From: Gallionella straubiae
GTDB taxonomy: Bacteria > Pseudomonadota > Gammaproteobacteria > Burkholderiales > Gallionellaceae
Reading direction: 5' to 3'
NCBI RefSeq assembly: GCF_051257895.1
Contig: NZ_CP194331.1
Coordinates: 992,001 to 1,056,000 of the forward strand
DNA: 64,000 bases
Shown: positions 33,014 to 41,499 of the stretch, piece after piece
Position numbering within the stretch: position 1 is the stretch's first letter
How the letters are laid out: every line of letters begins with the position of its first letter
Notes under the pieces: model-generated
The model's input: the letters and a program-made list of their open reading frames with translations, nothing else
Database searches by the model: none
Told to the model about the DNA's origin: nothing
Made by a program: the position numbers and the translations under genes

Positions 33014-33829
33014 CTAATCTGCCCACTTTGCACGCAAGTATAAAACCTTCTGATTTGACCCTGGGGCTTGCCGTTCTTCAGTCACAAATATTTCTGACTT
33101 GGCTTTGACGAGATCAGAAAGTTTCTTATAGCCATACAACCTAGGGTCAAAATCAGGTTGTAGCTTTGTAAGGTAACTCCCGAATGTTCCAAGATTTGCC
33201 CAACCAGAGTCGTCAGTTGATTGCTCAAGGGCTGTAAGAACAAATGTTCTGGGGAACTCCTGCTTTGGTTCTACGACCTCCGTAGATGTTTGAGGTTTAA
33301 CTGGCTTTTGTTCGCTCCCAGCTTTCGATGGTTGGGCGGGTGGCTCAACTGCAGCACTTGTGCGAAGAACCTCAGTAAACACAAACTTGTGGCAAGCATT
33401 ACGGAACGCTTCTGGTGTTTTCTTTTCACCAAAACCAAAAACAGTGAGACCTTCCTCACGTAATCGCATTGCAAGGCCGGTGAAATCGCTGTCGCTAGTA
33501 ATCAGGCAGAAGCCGTCAAATTTTCGTGTGTACAACAAATCCATCGCATCAATAATCAGCGTACTGTCAGTAGCATTTTTTCCGGTCGTATATGCAAACT
33601 GTTGAACTGGCTTAATAGCATAACGCTGCAACACCTTTTTCCACGATGAACTACTTGAAGCAGTGAAATCACCGTATATGCGCTTTACGGTTGCCTCCCC
33701 GAATCTTGCAATTTCCGCCAAAAGGCCATCAATAACAGTAGCTTGAGCATTGTCAGCATCAATTAAAACAGCTAAACGAAGGGTTGACTCTTCTGACTCA
33801 GTTTTTGCGGCTAAGCGAGGGGATACCAT
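33014..33829 (-). CDS. NYN-domain ribonuclease-like protein with C-terminal LOTUS domain
   Basis: 271 residues. The N-terminal NYN (PIN-like) domain has LRLAVLIDADNAQ, KRIYGDFT, NATDSTLIIDAMDLLY and GFCLITSDSDFTGLAMRLRE, with the conserved Asp residues of the metal site. A Pro/Lys linker leads to a C-terminal OST-HTH/LOTUS-type domain (TDDSGWANLGTFGSYLTKLQPDFDPRLYGYKKLSDLVKA). Resembles LabA/MARF1-type proteins, likely an RNA nuclease or RNA binder. The gene is visibly AT-richer than its neighbours, suggesting later acquisition into the beta-oxidation cluster. Confidence 0.88.
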   Translation of the reverse strand: MVSPRLAAKTESEESTLRLAVLIDADNAQATVIDGLLAEIARFGEATVKRIYGDFTASSSSSWKKVLQRYAIKPVQQFAYTTGKNATDSTLIIDAMDLLYTRKFDGFCLITSDSDFTGLAMRLREEGLTVFGFGEKKTPEAFRNACHKFVFTEVLRTSAAVEPPAQPSKAGSEQKPVKPQTSTEVVEPKQEFPRTFVLTALEQSTDDSGWANLGTFGSYLTKLQPDFDPRLYGYKKLSDLVKAKSEIFVTEERQAPGSNQKVLYLRAKWAD

Positions 33830-33862
33830 GGTGACTCCAGTTTCATGAATACAAATAACGCC

Positions 33863-36448
33863 CTAATTCCTTAGTGGTTTCCCGTTCTTCAGCATGTGCT
33901 CGATCCTTGCCTGCGTCTTGTCGGTGGCAATGAGTTCCATAAAGTGCTTGCGCTCCAGGTCGAGCAGCCACTGCTCGTCCACGAGGCTGCCCGCATCCAC
34001 ATCGCCGCCGCACATGGTCTCGGCGATGCGGCAACCGATGTCGTAGTCGTGCTCGGAGATAAAGCCGCCTTCGAGCAGGTTGACCATCGCGGCCTTGAGG
34101 GTGGCGATACCGGTGCGGCCGGCAACCGGTATCTGGCGGACTTGCAGCGGCGGGCGATACGCGGTGGCGTTCAGCGCCCTGGCTTCTTCCTTCGCGACAT
34201 GCAGCAACTCGAAGCGGTTCATCACGATGCGGTCGGACTGCCGCAGGTAACCCATCTCTCGCGCGAGCTCGGCGCTCTTGGCGACTTCGCCCGTAGCGAT
34301 GTTCTGGAAGTAGCGCTTGAGGTGCGGAAAGATGCCGGCGCGGCCTTCGATGGCGAGGCGCTGAGCCTCCTGCGCGGCGCGCAGCGCCATCTCCTTGCAG
34401 CCGCCGCCCGCAGGCAGCAGGCCGACGCCGACCTCGACGAGGCCGATGTAGCTCTCCAGCGTCGTGACGATTTTTGAGCAGTGCATGGAAAATTCGCAGC
34501 CGCCGCCGAGCGCGAGGCCGTCCACCGCGGCGATGGTCGGCACCTGCGCGTACCTCAGGCGCTGCGAGACCTGCTGGAATTTCGCGACCACGTCCGCGAC
34601 GCGCGGCACGTGCCCCGTGGCGGCGTTGAGCACATCGCCCAGCCCGCCGCCGCCCGCGACGGTGTATTTGACGCGCGTCGCCGCGCCCTTGAGTTTGTCG
34701 AGCAGGCCGCCCTCTTCTGCGCCTTCCTGCATGCCCTGCATCGCCTGCAACAGGTTCGCGCCCGCCGAGAATGGCGGCTCGGCCTGCCAGAGGATCAGCG
34801 CGCTGAAATGTTCCTCGGCCTCGTCCACCGCGCGCAGGATGCCGTCGAGCACCTCGTTGCTGACGGTGTGCATCTTGGTCCTGAAGCTGAGGATGGCGAT
34901 GCCGTCGCCCATGTGCCACATGCGGATGTCGCCGTTCTCGAACACGGTCTCGCCGTAGTGCGCGATCTCGCCGAGCAGGCGGTCGGGGAAGAGTTGGCGC
35001 TTATATACGGGGAGTTGGGAGCGGGGTTGGTAAGTTCCTGATGACGTAGGGTGGATAAGCGGAGCGCATCCACCTTTATCCGCAGAGGGTGAGGCTCCGG
35101 TGGATGCGCTGTGGCTTATCCACCCTACATTTGGAGAAAATGAACCCTGCGCAGTGTGTACGCCGCTGCGGTTCGGCTCGCTCGCCCAGCCGGGCAGCGG
35201 AACTTCGGACATCGCCTTGCCTGCGGCGATGTCGGCGGCGATCCAGCCTGCGACCTGCTGCCAGCCCGCCGCCTGCCAGATTTCGAACGGGCCGCTGTCC
35301 CAGCCGAAGCCCCAGCGCACGGCGAGGTCGAGGTCGCGCGCGTTGCTGGCGATGCTTTCGAGTTGCAGCGCGCAGTAGTGGAACACGTCGCGGAACGTCG
35401 CCCAGAGGAACTGCGCCTGCGGGTGCGAGCTGCCGTGCAGCCCGGCGAGTTTCTTCGCCCAGTCGCGCTCGCGCAGGATGTCTTTCACGGCGTCGTCGAT
35501 CTTGCTCTCGGAGAGGCGGTAGGCCCCGTCGTGCAGGTCGAGCACGTGGATGTCCCTGCCGATCTTCTGGTAGATGCCGCGCTTGGTCTTCTGCCCGAGC
35601 GCGCCCTGGTCGACCAGTTGCCCCAGCCAGCCGGGGAGCTCGAAGTGCCTGTGCCACGGATCGTCGGTCAGGTTCTCGCGCATGGTGTTGACCACATGCG
35701 CGAACACGTCCAGGCCGACCACGTCCAGCGTGCGGAAGGTCGCGCTCTTGGGGCGGCCGAGGTAGCGGCCGGTGAGCGCGTCTACGGTGTCGAAGCCGAG
35801 GTTGAACGCCGCCGCATGGTGCCGGGTCGCGAGCATCGAGAACACGCCGATGCGGTTGGCGATGAAGTTGGGCGTGTCCTTGGCGCGCACCACGCCCTTG
35901 CCGAGCGTGGAGACGAGGAAGGTCTCGAGCCGGTCGAGCAGCGGCGCCTCGGTCTGCGCGCAGGGGATCAACTCGACGAGATGCATGTAGCGCGGCGGGT
36001 TGAAAAAGTGGACGCCGCAGAAGCGGTGGCGCAGGTGCTCAGGGAAGGCCTCGGCGAGCCGGTTGATCGACAGGCCGGAGGTGTTGCTCGCGAAGATCGC
36101 GCGTTCGCCGAGATGCGGCACAACTTTTTTGTAGAGATCGGATTTCCAGTCCATACGCTCGGCGATGGCCTCGATCACGAGGTCGCACTCGCGCAGCTTG
36201 TCGAGATGCTGTTCATAGTTCGTGGGCTGGATGAAGGAAATCTTCGCCGGACTCGCCGCGGGCGCGGGATCAAGCTTGCGGAGATTATCGAGCGCCTTGT
36301 TGACGATGCCGCCCGGGTCGCCTTCCTTCGCGGGGAGATCGAACAGCAGCGTCTCGACGTTGGCGTTGACCAAGTGTGCGGCAATCTGCGCACCCATCAC
36401 GCCGGCTCCCAGCACCGCAACCTTGCGTACCCGAAAATTCTCGCTCAT
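33863..36448 (-). CDS. 3-hydroxyacyl-CoA dehydrogenase / enoyl-CoA hydratase fusion
   Basis: 861 residues from ATG at 36448 (MSENFRVRKVAVLGAGVMGAQ), with AGAGGCCGTT upstream. The longer frame from 36553 reads through a repeat and is rejected. N-terminal NAD-binding dehydrogenase (GAGVMGAQ, FASNTSGLSIN, VGLDVFAHVV), then a C-terminal crotonase-fold hydratase (FSAGANLLQ, AAVDGLALGGGCEFSM, GLVEVGVGLLPAGGG). This dehydrogenase-first order is the YusL/FadN type. An in-frame repeat at 35046-35128 adds residues about 441-468 between the domains. Catalyses the two middle steps of beta-oxidation. Confidence 0.95.
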   Translation of the reverse strand: MSENFRVRKVAVLGAGVMGAQIAAHLVNANVETLLFDLPAKEGDPGGIVNKALDNLRKLDPAPAASPAKISFIQPTNYEQHLDKLRECDLVIEAIAERMDWKSDLYKKVVPHLGERAIFASNTSGLSINRLAEAFPEHLRHRFCGVHFFNPPRYMHLVELIPCAQTEAPLLDRLETFLVSTLGKGVVRAKDTPNFIANRIGVFSMLATRHHAAAFNLGFDTVDALTGRYLGRPKSATFRTLDVVGLDVFAHVVNTMRENLTDDPWHRHFELPGWLGQLVDQGALGQKTKRGIYQKIGRDIHVLDLHDGAYRLSESKIDDAVKDILRERDWAKKLAGLHGSSHPQAQFLWATFRDVFHYCALQLESIASNARDLDLAVRWGFGWDSGPFEIWQAAGWQQVAGWIAADIAAGKAMSEVPLPGWASEPNRSGVHTAQGSFSPNVGWISHSASTGASPSADKGGCAPLIHPTSSGTYQPRSQLPVYKRQLFPDRLLGEIAHYGETVFENGDIRMWHMGDGIAILSFRTKMHTVSNEVLDGILRAVDEAEEHFSALILWQAEPPFSAGANLLQAMQGMQEGAEEGGLLDKLKGAATRVKYTVAGGGGLGDVLNAATGHVPRVADVVAKFQQVSQRLRYAQVPTIAAVDGLALGGGCEFSMHCSKIVTTLESYIGLVEVGVGLLPAGGGCKEMALRAAQEAQRLAIEGRAGIFPHLKRYFQNIATGEVAKSAELAREMGYLRQSDRIVMNRFELLHVAKEEARALNATAYRPPLQVRQIPVAGRTGIATLKAAMVNLLEGGFISEHDYDIGCRIAETMCGGDVDAGSLVDEQWLLDLERKHFMELIATDKTQARIEHMLKNGKPLRN
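35046..35128. repeat. GTAGGGTGGATAAGC inverted repeat carried in frame within a gene
   Basis: The left end is GTAGGGTGGATAAGCGGAGC followed by GCATCCACC. The right end is its near-perfect inverse, GGTGGATGCGC then GGCTTATCCACCCTAC. The 83-base element is translated through without stops in the dehydrogenase/hydratase gene. It belongs to the same broad GTAGGG family as 276-353. Confidence 0.85.
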
Positions 36449-36500
36449 AACGGCCTCTTGTTTGTTGTTCTCATGTTCCGCGCGGGGAACGATCAATTTC

Positions 36501-36572
36501 GTAGGGTGGGCAGGGTTCATCTGCCCACGCAGTGCTGATTCACGCGTGGGCACAAAAACGTGCCCACCCTAC
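36501..36572. repeat. GTAGGGTGGGCA inverted repeat supplying the thioesterase stop
   Basis: The left end is GTAGGGTGGGCAGGG and the right end CGTGCCCACCCTAC, with an inner TGCCCACGC/GCGTGGGCA pair. The thioesterase TAG stop (36569-36571) lies in the terminal GTAGGG of the minus strand. Placed between the thioesterase and dehydrogenase genes. Confidence 0.78.
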
Positions 36573-36967
36573 GCCGGCACGACGCGCGGCCGGCGGTTCT
36601 CGTCCACCGCGACATAGGTCAGCGTCGCCTCGGTCACCTTCACGCAGGTCGGCTGCTCGGGGTCGCGCTGCGCGTACACCTCGACGCTCACGGTGAGCGA
36701 GGTGCGCCCGACCTTGGTAATGCTCGCGTAGAAGCTCACCACGTCGCCCATGAACAGCGGCTGCTTGAAGATGAAGGAATTCACCGCGACGGTCACCACC
36801 CTGCCCCGCGCGCGGTGCAGTGCGGGGATGCTGCCCGCGATGTCAACCTGCCCCATGATCCAGCCGCCGAACACGTCGCCGGTGTAGTTGCAGTCGGAAG
36901 GCATCGCGACCATGCGCAGGGTGGGCTCGCGCTGGGGCAACGTCGTGGTTTGCGGCTGATTTTCCAT
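36569..36967 (-). CDS. Acyl-CoA thioesterase, hotdog fold (YciA-like)
   Basis: 132 residues from ATG at 36967 (MENQPQTTTLPQREPTLRMV), with GAGAGGCG upstream. NYTGDVFGGWIMGQVDIAGSIPA is the 4HBT core with the catalytic Asp, followed by FKQPLFMGDVVSFYASI. It starts one base after the acyl-CoA synthetase stop, so the two are coupled. The C-terminal stop is contributed by a dispersed repeat. It may remove CoA from acyl groups in the surrounding beta-oxidation pathway. Confidence 0.9.
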   Translation of the reverse strand: MENQPQTTTLPQREPTLRMVAMPSDCNYTGDVFGGWIMGQVDIAGSIPALHRARGRVVTVAVNSFIFKQPLFMGDVVSFYASITKVGRTSLTVSVEVYAQRDPEQPTCVKVTEATLTYVAVDENRRPRVVPA

Positions 36968-36968
36968 A

Positions 36969-38873
36969 TCAACGCCTCTCATAGAGTTGTTTGATTTGCC
37001 CGGCGAATTGCTGCGCGATCTCGGCACGCTTGATCTTCAGGGTCGGCGTCAGCAGGCCGTTATCGATGCTCCACGGTTCGCGCAACAGCAGCACGCGGTT
37101 CACCTTGGCATAACCCGGAAAGCCGCGCAAGTTGCGCGCGACGCGTCTCAGTATCCTGGCCTCTACGTTGCTGTCGGTCAATGACTCCGGCATGTCGCCA
37201 CGGATACCGACCTCCTTCGTGAAATGCTGCCAAGCCTCTTCATTGAGCACCGCCAGCACGACGAGGTAGGGATGCGCCTCGCCGAACACCATCACCTGGT
37301 CGAACAGCGGGTCGTGCAGCAGCGCGATCTCCATGTCGCTCGGCGGGATCTTCTCGCCGTTCGACATGACGATGATGTCCTTGATGCGTCCGGTGATGTA
37401 GATGTGGCCGATGGCGGAGATATGCGCGACGTCGCCGGTGTTCAGCCAGCCGTCCGCGTCTATCATGGCGCGCGTCGCCTCGGGATTGTTCCAGTAGCCG
37501 AGCATCACGTTCGGCCCCTTCACCAGCAGCGCGCCCTGCTCGCCGAGCCTCACCTGCACGTCGCGGATCGGCTGGCCGACGCTGTCGGGGTAGTTGTTCT
37601 CCGGACGGTTGCCGCTGATCACTGGGCTGGTCTCGGTCAGTCCGTAGCCCTGCACCACCGGCAGCCCAAGGCCGACGAACACCCGCGAGATTTCGGGGGC
37701 GAGTGCCGCACCACCGCTGACCGCCACGCGCAACCTGCCGCCGAGGCGATCCAGCACTTTTTGTGCGACCAGTTTTTGCAGCAGCGGCCAGAGCAGGAAG
37801 GACGGCTTCCACGGCCCGCGCCCCTGCTCGCGCTCGAAGCGAGCCCAGCCGGTTTCCACCGCCAGGTGGAACAGCTTGCGCCTGAGCGACGAACCCTCAT
37901 CGAGGCTGGCGCGGATCGCGGCATACATGCGCTCGTAGATGCGCGGCACGGAAATCAGGATGGTGGGACGGATGATCTGCAGGTCTTCGGCCAGTTGCGG
38001 GATGGAGCGCGCGAACGCGACCGTGGCGCCGGTCATCACCGGCAGGTAATAGCCCAGCGTGCGCTCGAAGGTGTGCGACAGCGGCAGGAAGGAGAGGAAC
38101 AGGTCGTCGCGGTGCACCGCGAAAGTGTCCAGGCAGGCGTGCGCGTTGCTCAGCATGTTGGCATGGCTCAGCATCACGCCCTTGGGCTTGCCGGTGGTGC
38201 CGGAGGTGTAGATGATACTGGCCAAATCGTCTGAACAAGTCCCGCGCAGCGGATCGTTTGCCCCCTCGCCCGCCTGCGGGAGATAACCAGCGACTTGCCC
38301 GCTTGCGGGCTTAGTCGAATGGCTAGTTGTTTCATCAGGGTTGGGGAGAGGGCTCGGTGCCGCCGGTGGCAAGAATTCCTGTGCAGACTTCAGGCGCGGC
38401 GCGGCACCGTTGCGCATCGCGTCGATGCTCACGAAGCACTTCACGCCGCCAAGCCGCTCGCGCACCGTGCGCAGCGCCTGCCACTGCTCTTCGTTCTCGA
38501 ACAGCAGCACCTTCACGTCGGCATCGTTGACGATGTAGGCGATGTTGTCCGGCCGGTCCACGGTATAGAGCGGCACGACCACCAGCCCCAGCGACATCGC
38601 AGCCTGGTCGAACATCATCCAGTAAGGACAGTTGCGCAGCATGATCGCGACGCGGTCGCCGCGCTGCAAGCCGAGGCCGGCCAGCGCCGCCTGCCAGCGC
38701 GCGATTTCGGCGAGCATCTCGCGCCAGGTCAAATCACGCCACTCGTTGCACTCGAAGTGACGATAGGCGACCCGCTCCGGCGAGCGGCGCACGCGCTCCA
38801 GGAACAGCCCGTGCAGCGTGCCCGCTTGTTCCGGCGTGATGACATCGGTTTGTGGCGCCTCAATGTTGCCCAT
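36969..38873 (-). CDS. Long-chain fatty-acid CoA ligase (AMP-forming) with repeat insertion
   Basis: 634 residues, GTGAGAGGATAA upstream. The AMP-binding motif is IIYTSGTTGKPKGVML, followed by SGGAALAPEI, GYGLTETSPVISGN, WLNTGDVAH and IKDIIVMSNGEKIPPSDME. COG1022 type, membrane-associated activation of fatty acids. Residues about 174-204, just before the AMP motif, are read from a CCCTCTCCC-family repeat (38262-38353) rich in Pro/Ser/Thr and not expected in the fold. Next gene is the thioesterase, one base away. Confidence 0.93.
   Translation of the reverse strand: MGNIEAPQTDVITPEQAGTLHGLFLERVRRSPERVAYRHFECNEWRDLTWREMLAEIARWQAALAGLGLQRGDRVAIMLRNCPYWMMFDQAAMSLGLVVVPLYTVDRPDNIAYIVNDADVKVLLFENEEQWQALRTVRERLGGVKCFVSIDAMRNGAAPRLKSAQEFLPPAAPSPLPNPDETTSHSTKPASGQVAGYLPQAGEGANDPLRGTCSDDLASIIYTSGTTGKPKGVMLSHANMLSNAHACLDTFAVHRDDLFLSFLPLSHTFERTLGYYLPVMTGATVAFARSIPQLAEDLQIIRPTILISVPRIYERMYAAIRASLDEGSSLRRKLFHLAVETGWARFEREQGRGPWKPSFLLWPLLQKLVAQKVLDRLGGRLRVAVSGGAALAPEISRVFVGLGLPVVQGYGLTETSPVISGNRPENNYPDSVGQPIRDVQVRLGEQGALLVKGPNVMLGYWNNPEATRAMIDADGWLNTGDVAHISAIGHIYITGRIKDIIVMSNGEKIPPSDMEIALLHDPLFDQVMVFGEAHPYLVVLAVLNEEAWQHFTKEVGIRGDMPESLTDSNVEARILRRVARNLRGFPGYAKVNRVLLLREPWSIDNGLLTPTLKIKRAEIAQQFAGQIKQLYERR
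38262..38353. repeat. CCCTCTCCC-family repeat carried in frame within the acyl-CoA synthetase gene
   Basis: The minus strand reads CCCTCTCCCCAACCC near one end, a GCCCGCAAGCGGGC hairpin in the middle (about 38298-38311), and CTCCCGCAGGCGGGCGAGGGG at the other end. It shares words with the intergenic copy at 1466-1525. It is open throughout in the synthetase frame. Confidence 0.75.
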
Positions 38874-38898
38874 TTATCCTCTCACGCTAAAAAAACAC

Positions 38899-38983
38899 TT
38901 CACCACGAAGAACACGAAGGGCACGAAGCTTTCTGCGAATCGCATTCCGATGCCCCTGTCTTATCTTCGCGTTCTTCGTGGTA
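38899..38983. repeat. CACGAAG-family inverted repeat cassette
   Basis: The left arm is TTCACCACGAAGAACACGAA followed by GGGCACGAAG. The right arm is CTTCGCGTTCTTCGTGG. About 45 bases lie between. It sits between the acyl-CoA synthetase and acyl-CoA dehydrogenase genes. Confidence 0.75.
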
Positions 38984-38992
38984 GCTGCTGTT

Positions 38993-41440
38993 TCAGGATT
39001 TGCTTCCCGCCGGCAACTCCTCCGGCGCGAAATCGTCCACCATGATGACCTTGCGGCGCAGCGCGTAGTCGCGTTCGAGTTGCAGCGCCTGTTCCGGCGT
39101 GATGATGCCCTGCGCGCGCGCCTCGGCGATGCGCGGCAGCTCCTGCAGTTCCTTCAGTTTGCCGGCCTTGAATACCTTGTCCAGTTCGGCCTGCAGCGGC
39201 TCGCAGGCGAGCGTGCTCGCGAGCGCCGCTTCCAGCGCGCCCACCGCGTCCTGATTGTCACTCGGTAAATACATCCCCGCAGTGAGGCGGTCGCGTGTCG
39301 CGCCGGGCTGCATCAGCAGCGTGGCAACCTCGTGGCCGAGATGGTCGGAAGGCGGCGACAACTGCCTGCCCGCCGGAAAGATCAGCGCGCTCAGCAGCCA
39401 GCGTGCCGCGGCATTCGGAAAATTGCGGATCACGCCGTCGAGCGCCTGCTGGGCCTTGTACAGCGCGTCCCGCATCGCCCAGTGCAGCAACGGCAGGTCT
39501 TCGGCTGGGTGGCCGTCGTCCTCGAAGCGCTTTAGTGCCGCCGAGCACAGGTAGAGCATGCTCAGCACGTCGCCGAGGCGCGCGGAAATTTTTTCGCGCC
39601 GCTTCAGCGAACCGCCCAGCACCGCCATCGCCATGTCCGCGCTCAGGGCGAAGGCTGCGGAGAAGCGCGTCAGCTGCTGGTAGTAGCGGTCGGTATCCTC
39701 CAGCGCCGAGACGGGGGCGGGAATGCCGCGCCCGTTGGTCAGGCCGAACACGAAGCTGCGCGCCGCGTTGCTCAGGGTGAAGCTAATGTGGCCGAACAGG
39801 GCTTCGTCGAACTGGTGCAGGGCAAGCTTGCGGTTCGGTTCGCGCGCCGCGGCAACCTCCTTCAGCACGTAGGGATGAGAACGGATCGCGCCCTGGCCGA
39901 AGATAATCATGCTGCGCGTCAGGATGTTCGCGCCTTCCACGGTGATGGTGACCGGCGCCAGCTCGTAGCTGCGCCCCAGGTAGTTGTCCGGACCGAGACA
40001 GATGCCCTTGCCGCCGTGCACGTCCATCGCGTCGTTGATGGCGGCGCGCCCGGCCTCGGTGGCGTGGTATTTGACGATGGCAGAGATCACCGACGGCTTC
40101 TCGCCCAGGTCCACCGCCAGGGCGGTGAAGCGGCGCGCCGAGTCGATCAGGTAGGTAGATGCGCCGATGCGCGCCAGCGGCTCCTCGATGCCTTCGAATT
40201 TGCCGATCGGCATGTGAAATTGCTTGCGCACCCGGCTGTATGCGCCGCTGGTGCGCGCCGCGAGCTTCATGCCGCCGGTGCTGCTCGCGGGCAGCGAGAT
40301 CGAGCGCCCCGCCGCGAGGCATTCCATGAGCATGCGCCAGCCCTGCCCGATGCGCGGCATGCCACCGATGACGTAGTTCATCGGGATAAACACGTCCTTG
40401 CCCTGCGTAGGGCCGTTCAGGAAGGCGGAGTTCAGCGGGAAGTGGCGGCGGCCGGTCTGCACGCCCGGCGTATCGGTCGGGATCAGCGCGAGGGTGATGC
40501 CGCGCTCGGCGTCTCCGCCCAGGATGCGACCCGGGTCGTACAGCTTGAACGCCAAGCCGAGCAGCGTCGCCACCGGCGCGAGGGTGATGTAGCGCTTCTC
40601 CCAGTTGAGGCGGATGCCCAGCACGCCTTGTTTTCCTCCGAATTCGCCGAAGCAAACCTCGCCGTAATCTGGAATCGCGCCGGCATCCGATCCAGCGAAG
40701 GGGCCGGTCAACGCAAAGCACGGCACTTCCAGACCGTACGCGAGGCGGTGCAGGTATTTTTCCTTCTGCTCTTCGGTGCCGTAGTTCAACAGCAATTCGG
40801 CAGGGCCGAGCGAATTCGGCACCATCACCGTCACCGCCGCCGTACCGCTGCGCGATGCGATCTTGCTCACTACCGCCGAATGCGCCTGCGCGGAAAACTC
40901 CAGGCCGCCGTAGCGCTTCGGGATGATCATGCCGAAGAAGCCCTTGGCCTTGATGAACTGCCAGACTTCGGGCGGCAAGTCGGCGCGCCGGTGCGTGATG
41001 TCCCAGTCGTCCAGCATCGCGCACAGTTGTTCGGCTTCGTTATCGAGGAAGGCCTGCTCCGCGTCGCTCAGCCCGCATTTGGGGAAGGCCAGTAACTTGT
41101 TCCAGTCGGGGTGCCCACTGAACAGGTCGCCATCCCACCACACCGTGCCGGCATCGATCGCCTCCTGCTCGGTCGCGGAAATTTGCGGCAGGGTCTTGCG
41201 GAAGATTTTAAGGATGGCGCCACTGATAATGTTGCGGCGCAGCGAGGAAATGCCAAACAGGACGATGAACAGGAACAGCGCGATGTACACCGCCTGCAGC
41301 GCGGCATCCGAAACGCGCGACTGGATCGCCACCACCGGCACGATCACCATCATCGCCAGCACCCAGCTGGTGATGGAGGCGCGAAAAAAGGCCAGCATCA
41401 AGATTACGACCAGCACTGCCACCAGCATCAGTATTGCCAC
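38993..41440 (-). CDS. fadE: Acyl-CoA dehydrogenase, FadE type
   Basis: 815 residues, GTG start with GGGAGCGGGTA upstream. Two N-terminal membrane helices (about 2-20 and 25-65), then the dehydrogenase domain: GFFGMIIPKRYGGLEFSAQA, FALTGPFAGSDAG (flavin-binding), YSRVRKQFHMPIGKFEGIEE, and the Glu region VEGANILTRSMIIFGQGA, followed by the extra C-terminal domain of FadE. First oxidation step of beta-oxidation at the membrane. It heads the minus-strand cluster, with a repeat separating it from the synthetase. Confidence 0.96.
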   Translation of the reverse strand: MAILMLVAVLVVILMLAFFRASITSWVLAMMVIVPVVAIQSRVSDAALQAVYIALFLFIVLFGISSLRRNIISGAILKIFRKTLPQISATEQEAIDAGTVWWDGDLFSGHPDWNKLLAFPKCGLSDAEQAFLDNEAEQLCAMLDDWDITHRRADLPPEVWQFIKAKGFFGMIIPKRYGGLEFSAQAHSAVVSKIASRSGTAAVTVMVPNSLGPAELLLNYGTEEQKEKYLHRLAYGLEVPCFALTGPFAGSDAGAIPDYGEVCFGEFGGKQGVLGIRLNWEKRYITLAPVATLLGLAFKLYDPGRILGGDAERGITLALIPTDTPGVQTGRRHFPLNSAFLNGPTQGKDVFIPMNYVIGGMPRIGQGWRMLMECLAAGRSISLPASSTGGMKLAARTSGAYSRVRKQFHMPIGKFEGIEEPLARIGASTYLIDSARRFTALAVDLGEKPSVISAIVKYHATEAGRAAINDAMDVHGGKGICLGPDNYLGRSYELAPVTITVEGANILTRSMIIFGQGAIRSHPYVLKEVAAAREPNRKLALHQFDEALFGHISFTLSNAARSFVFGLTNGRGIPAPVSALEDTDRYYQQLTRFSAAFALSADMAMAVLGGSLKRREKISARLGDVLSMLYLCSAALKRFEDDGHPAEDLPLLHWAMRDALYKAQQALDGVIRNFPNAAARWLLSALIFPAGRQLSPPSDHLGHEVATLLMQPGATRDRLTAGMYLPSDNQDAVGALEAALASTLACEPLQAELDKVFKAGKLKELQELPRIAEARAQGIITPEQALQLERDYALRRKVIMVDDFAPEELPAGSKS

Positions 41441-41499
41441 TACCCGCTCCCATTACTAATCGTTATTATGCGCCTGCCCTGGCCGCAAAGCCGGATGCC

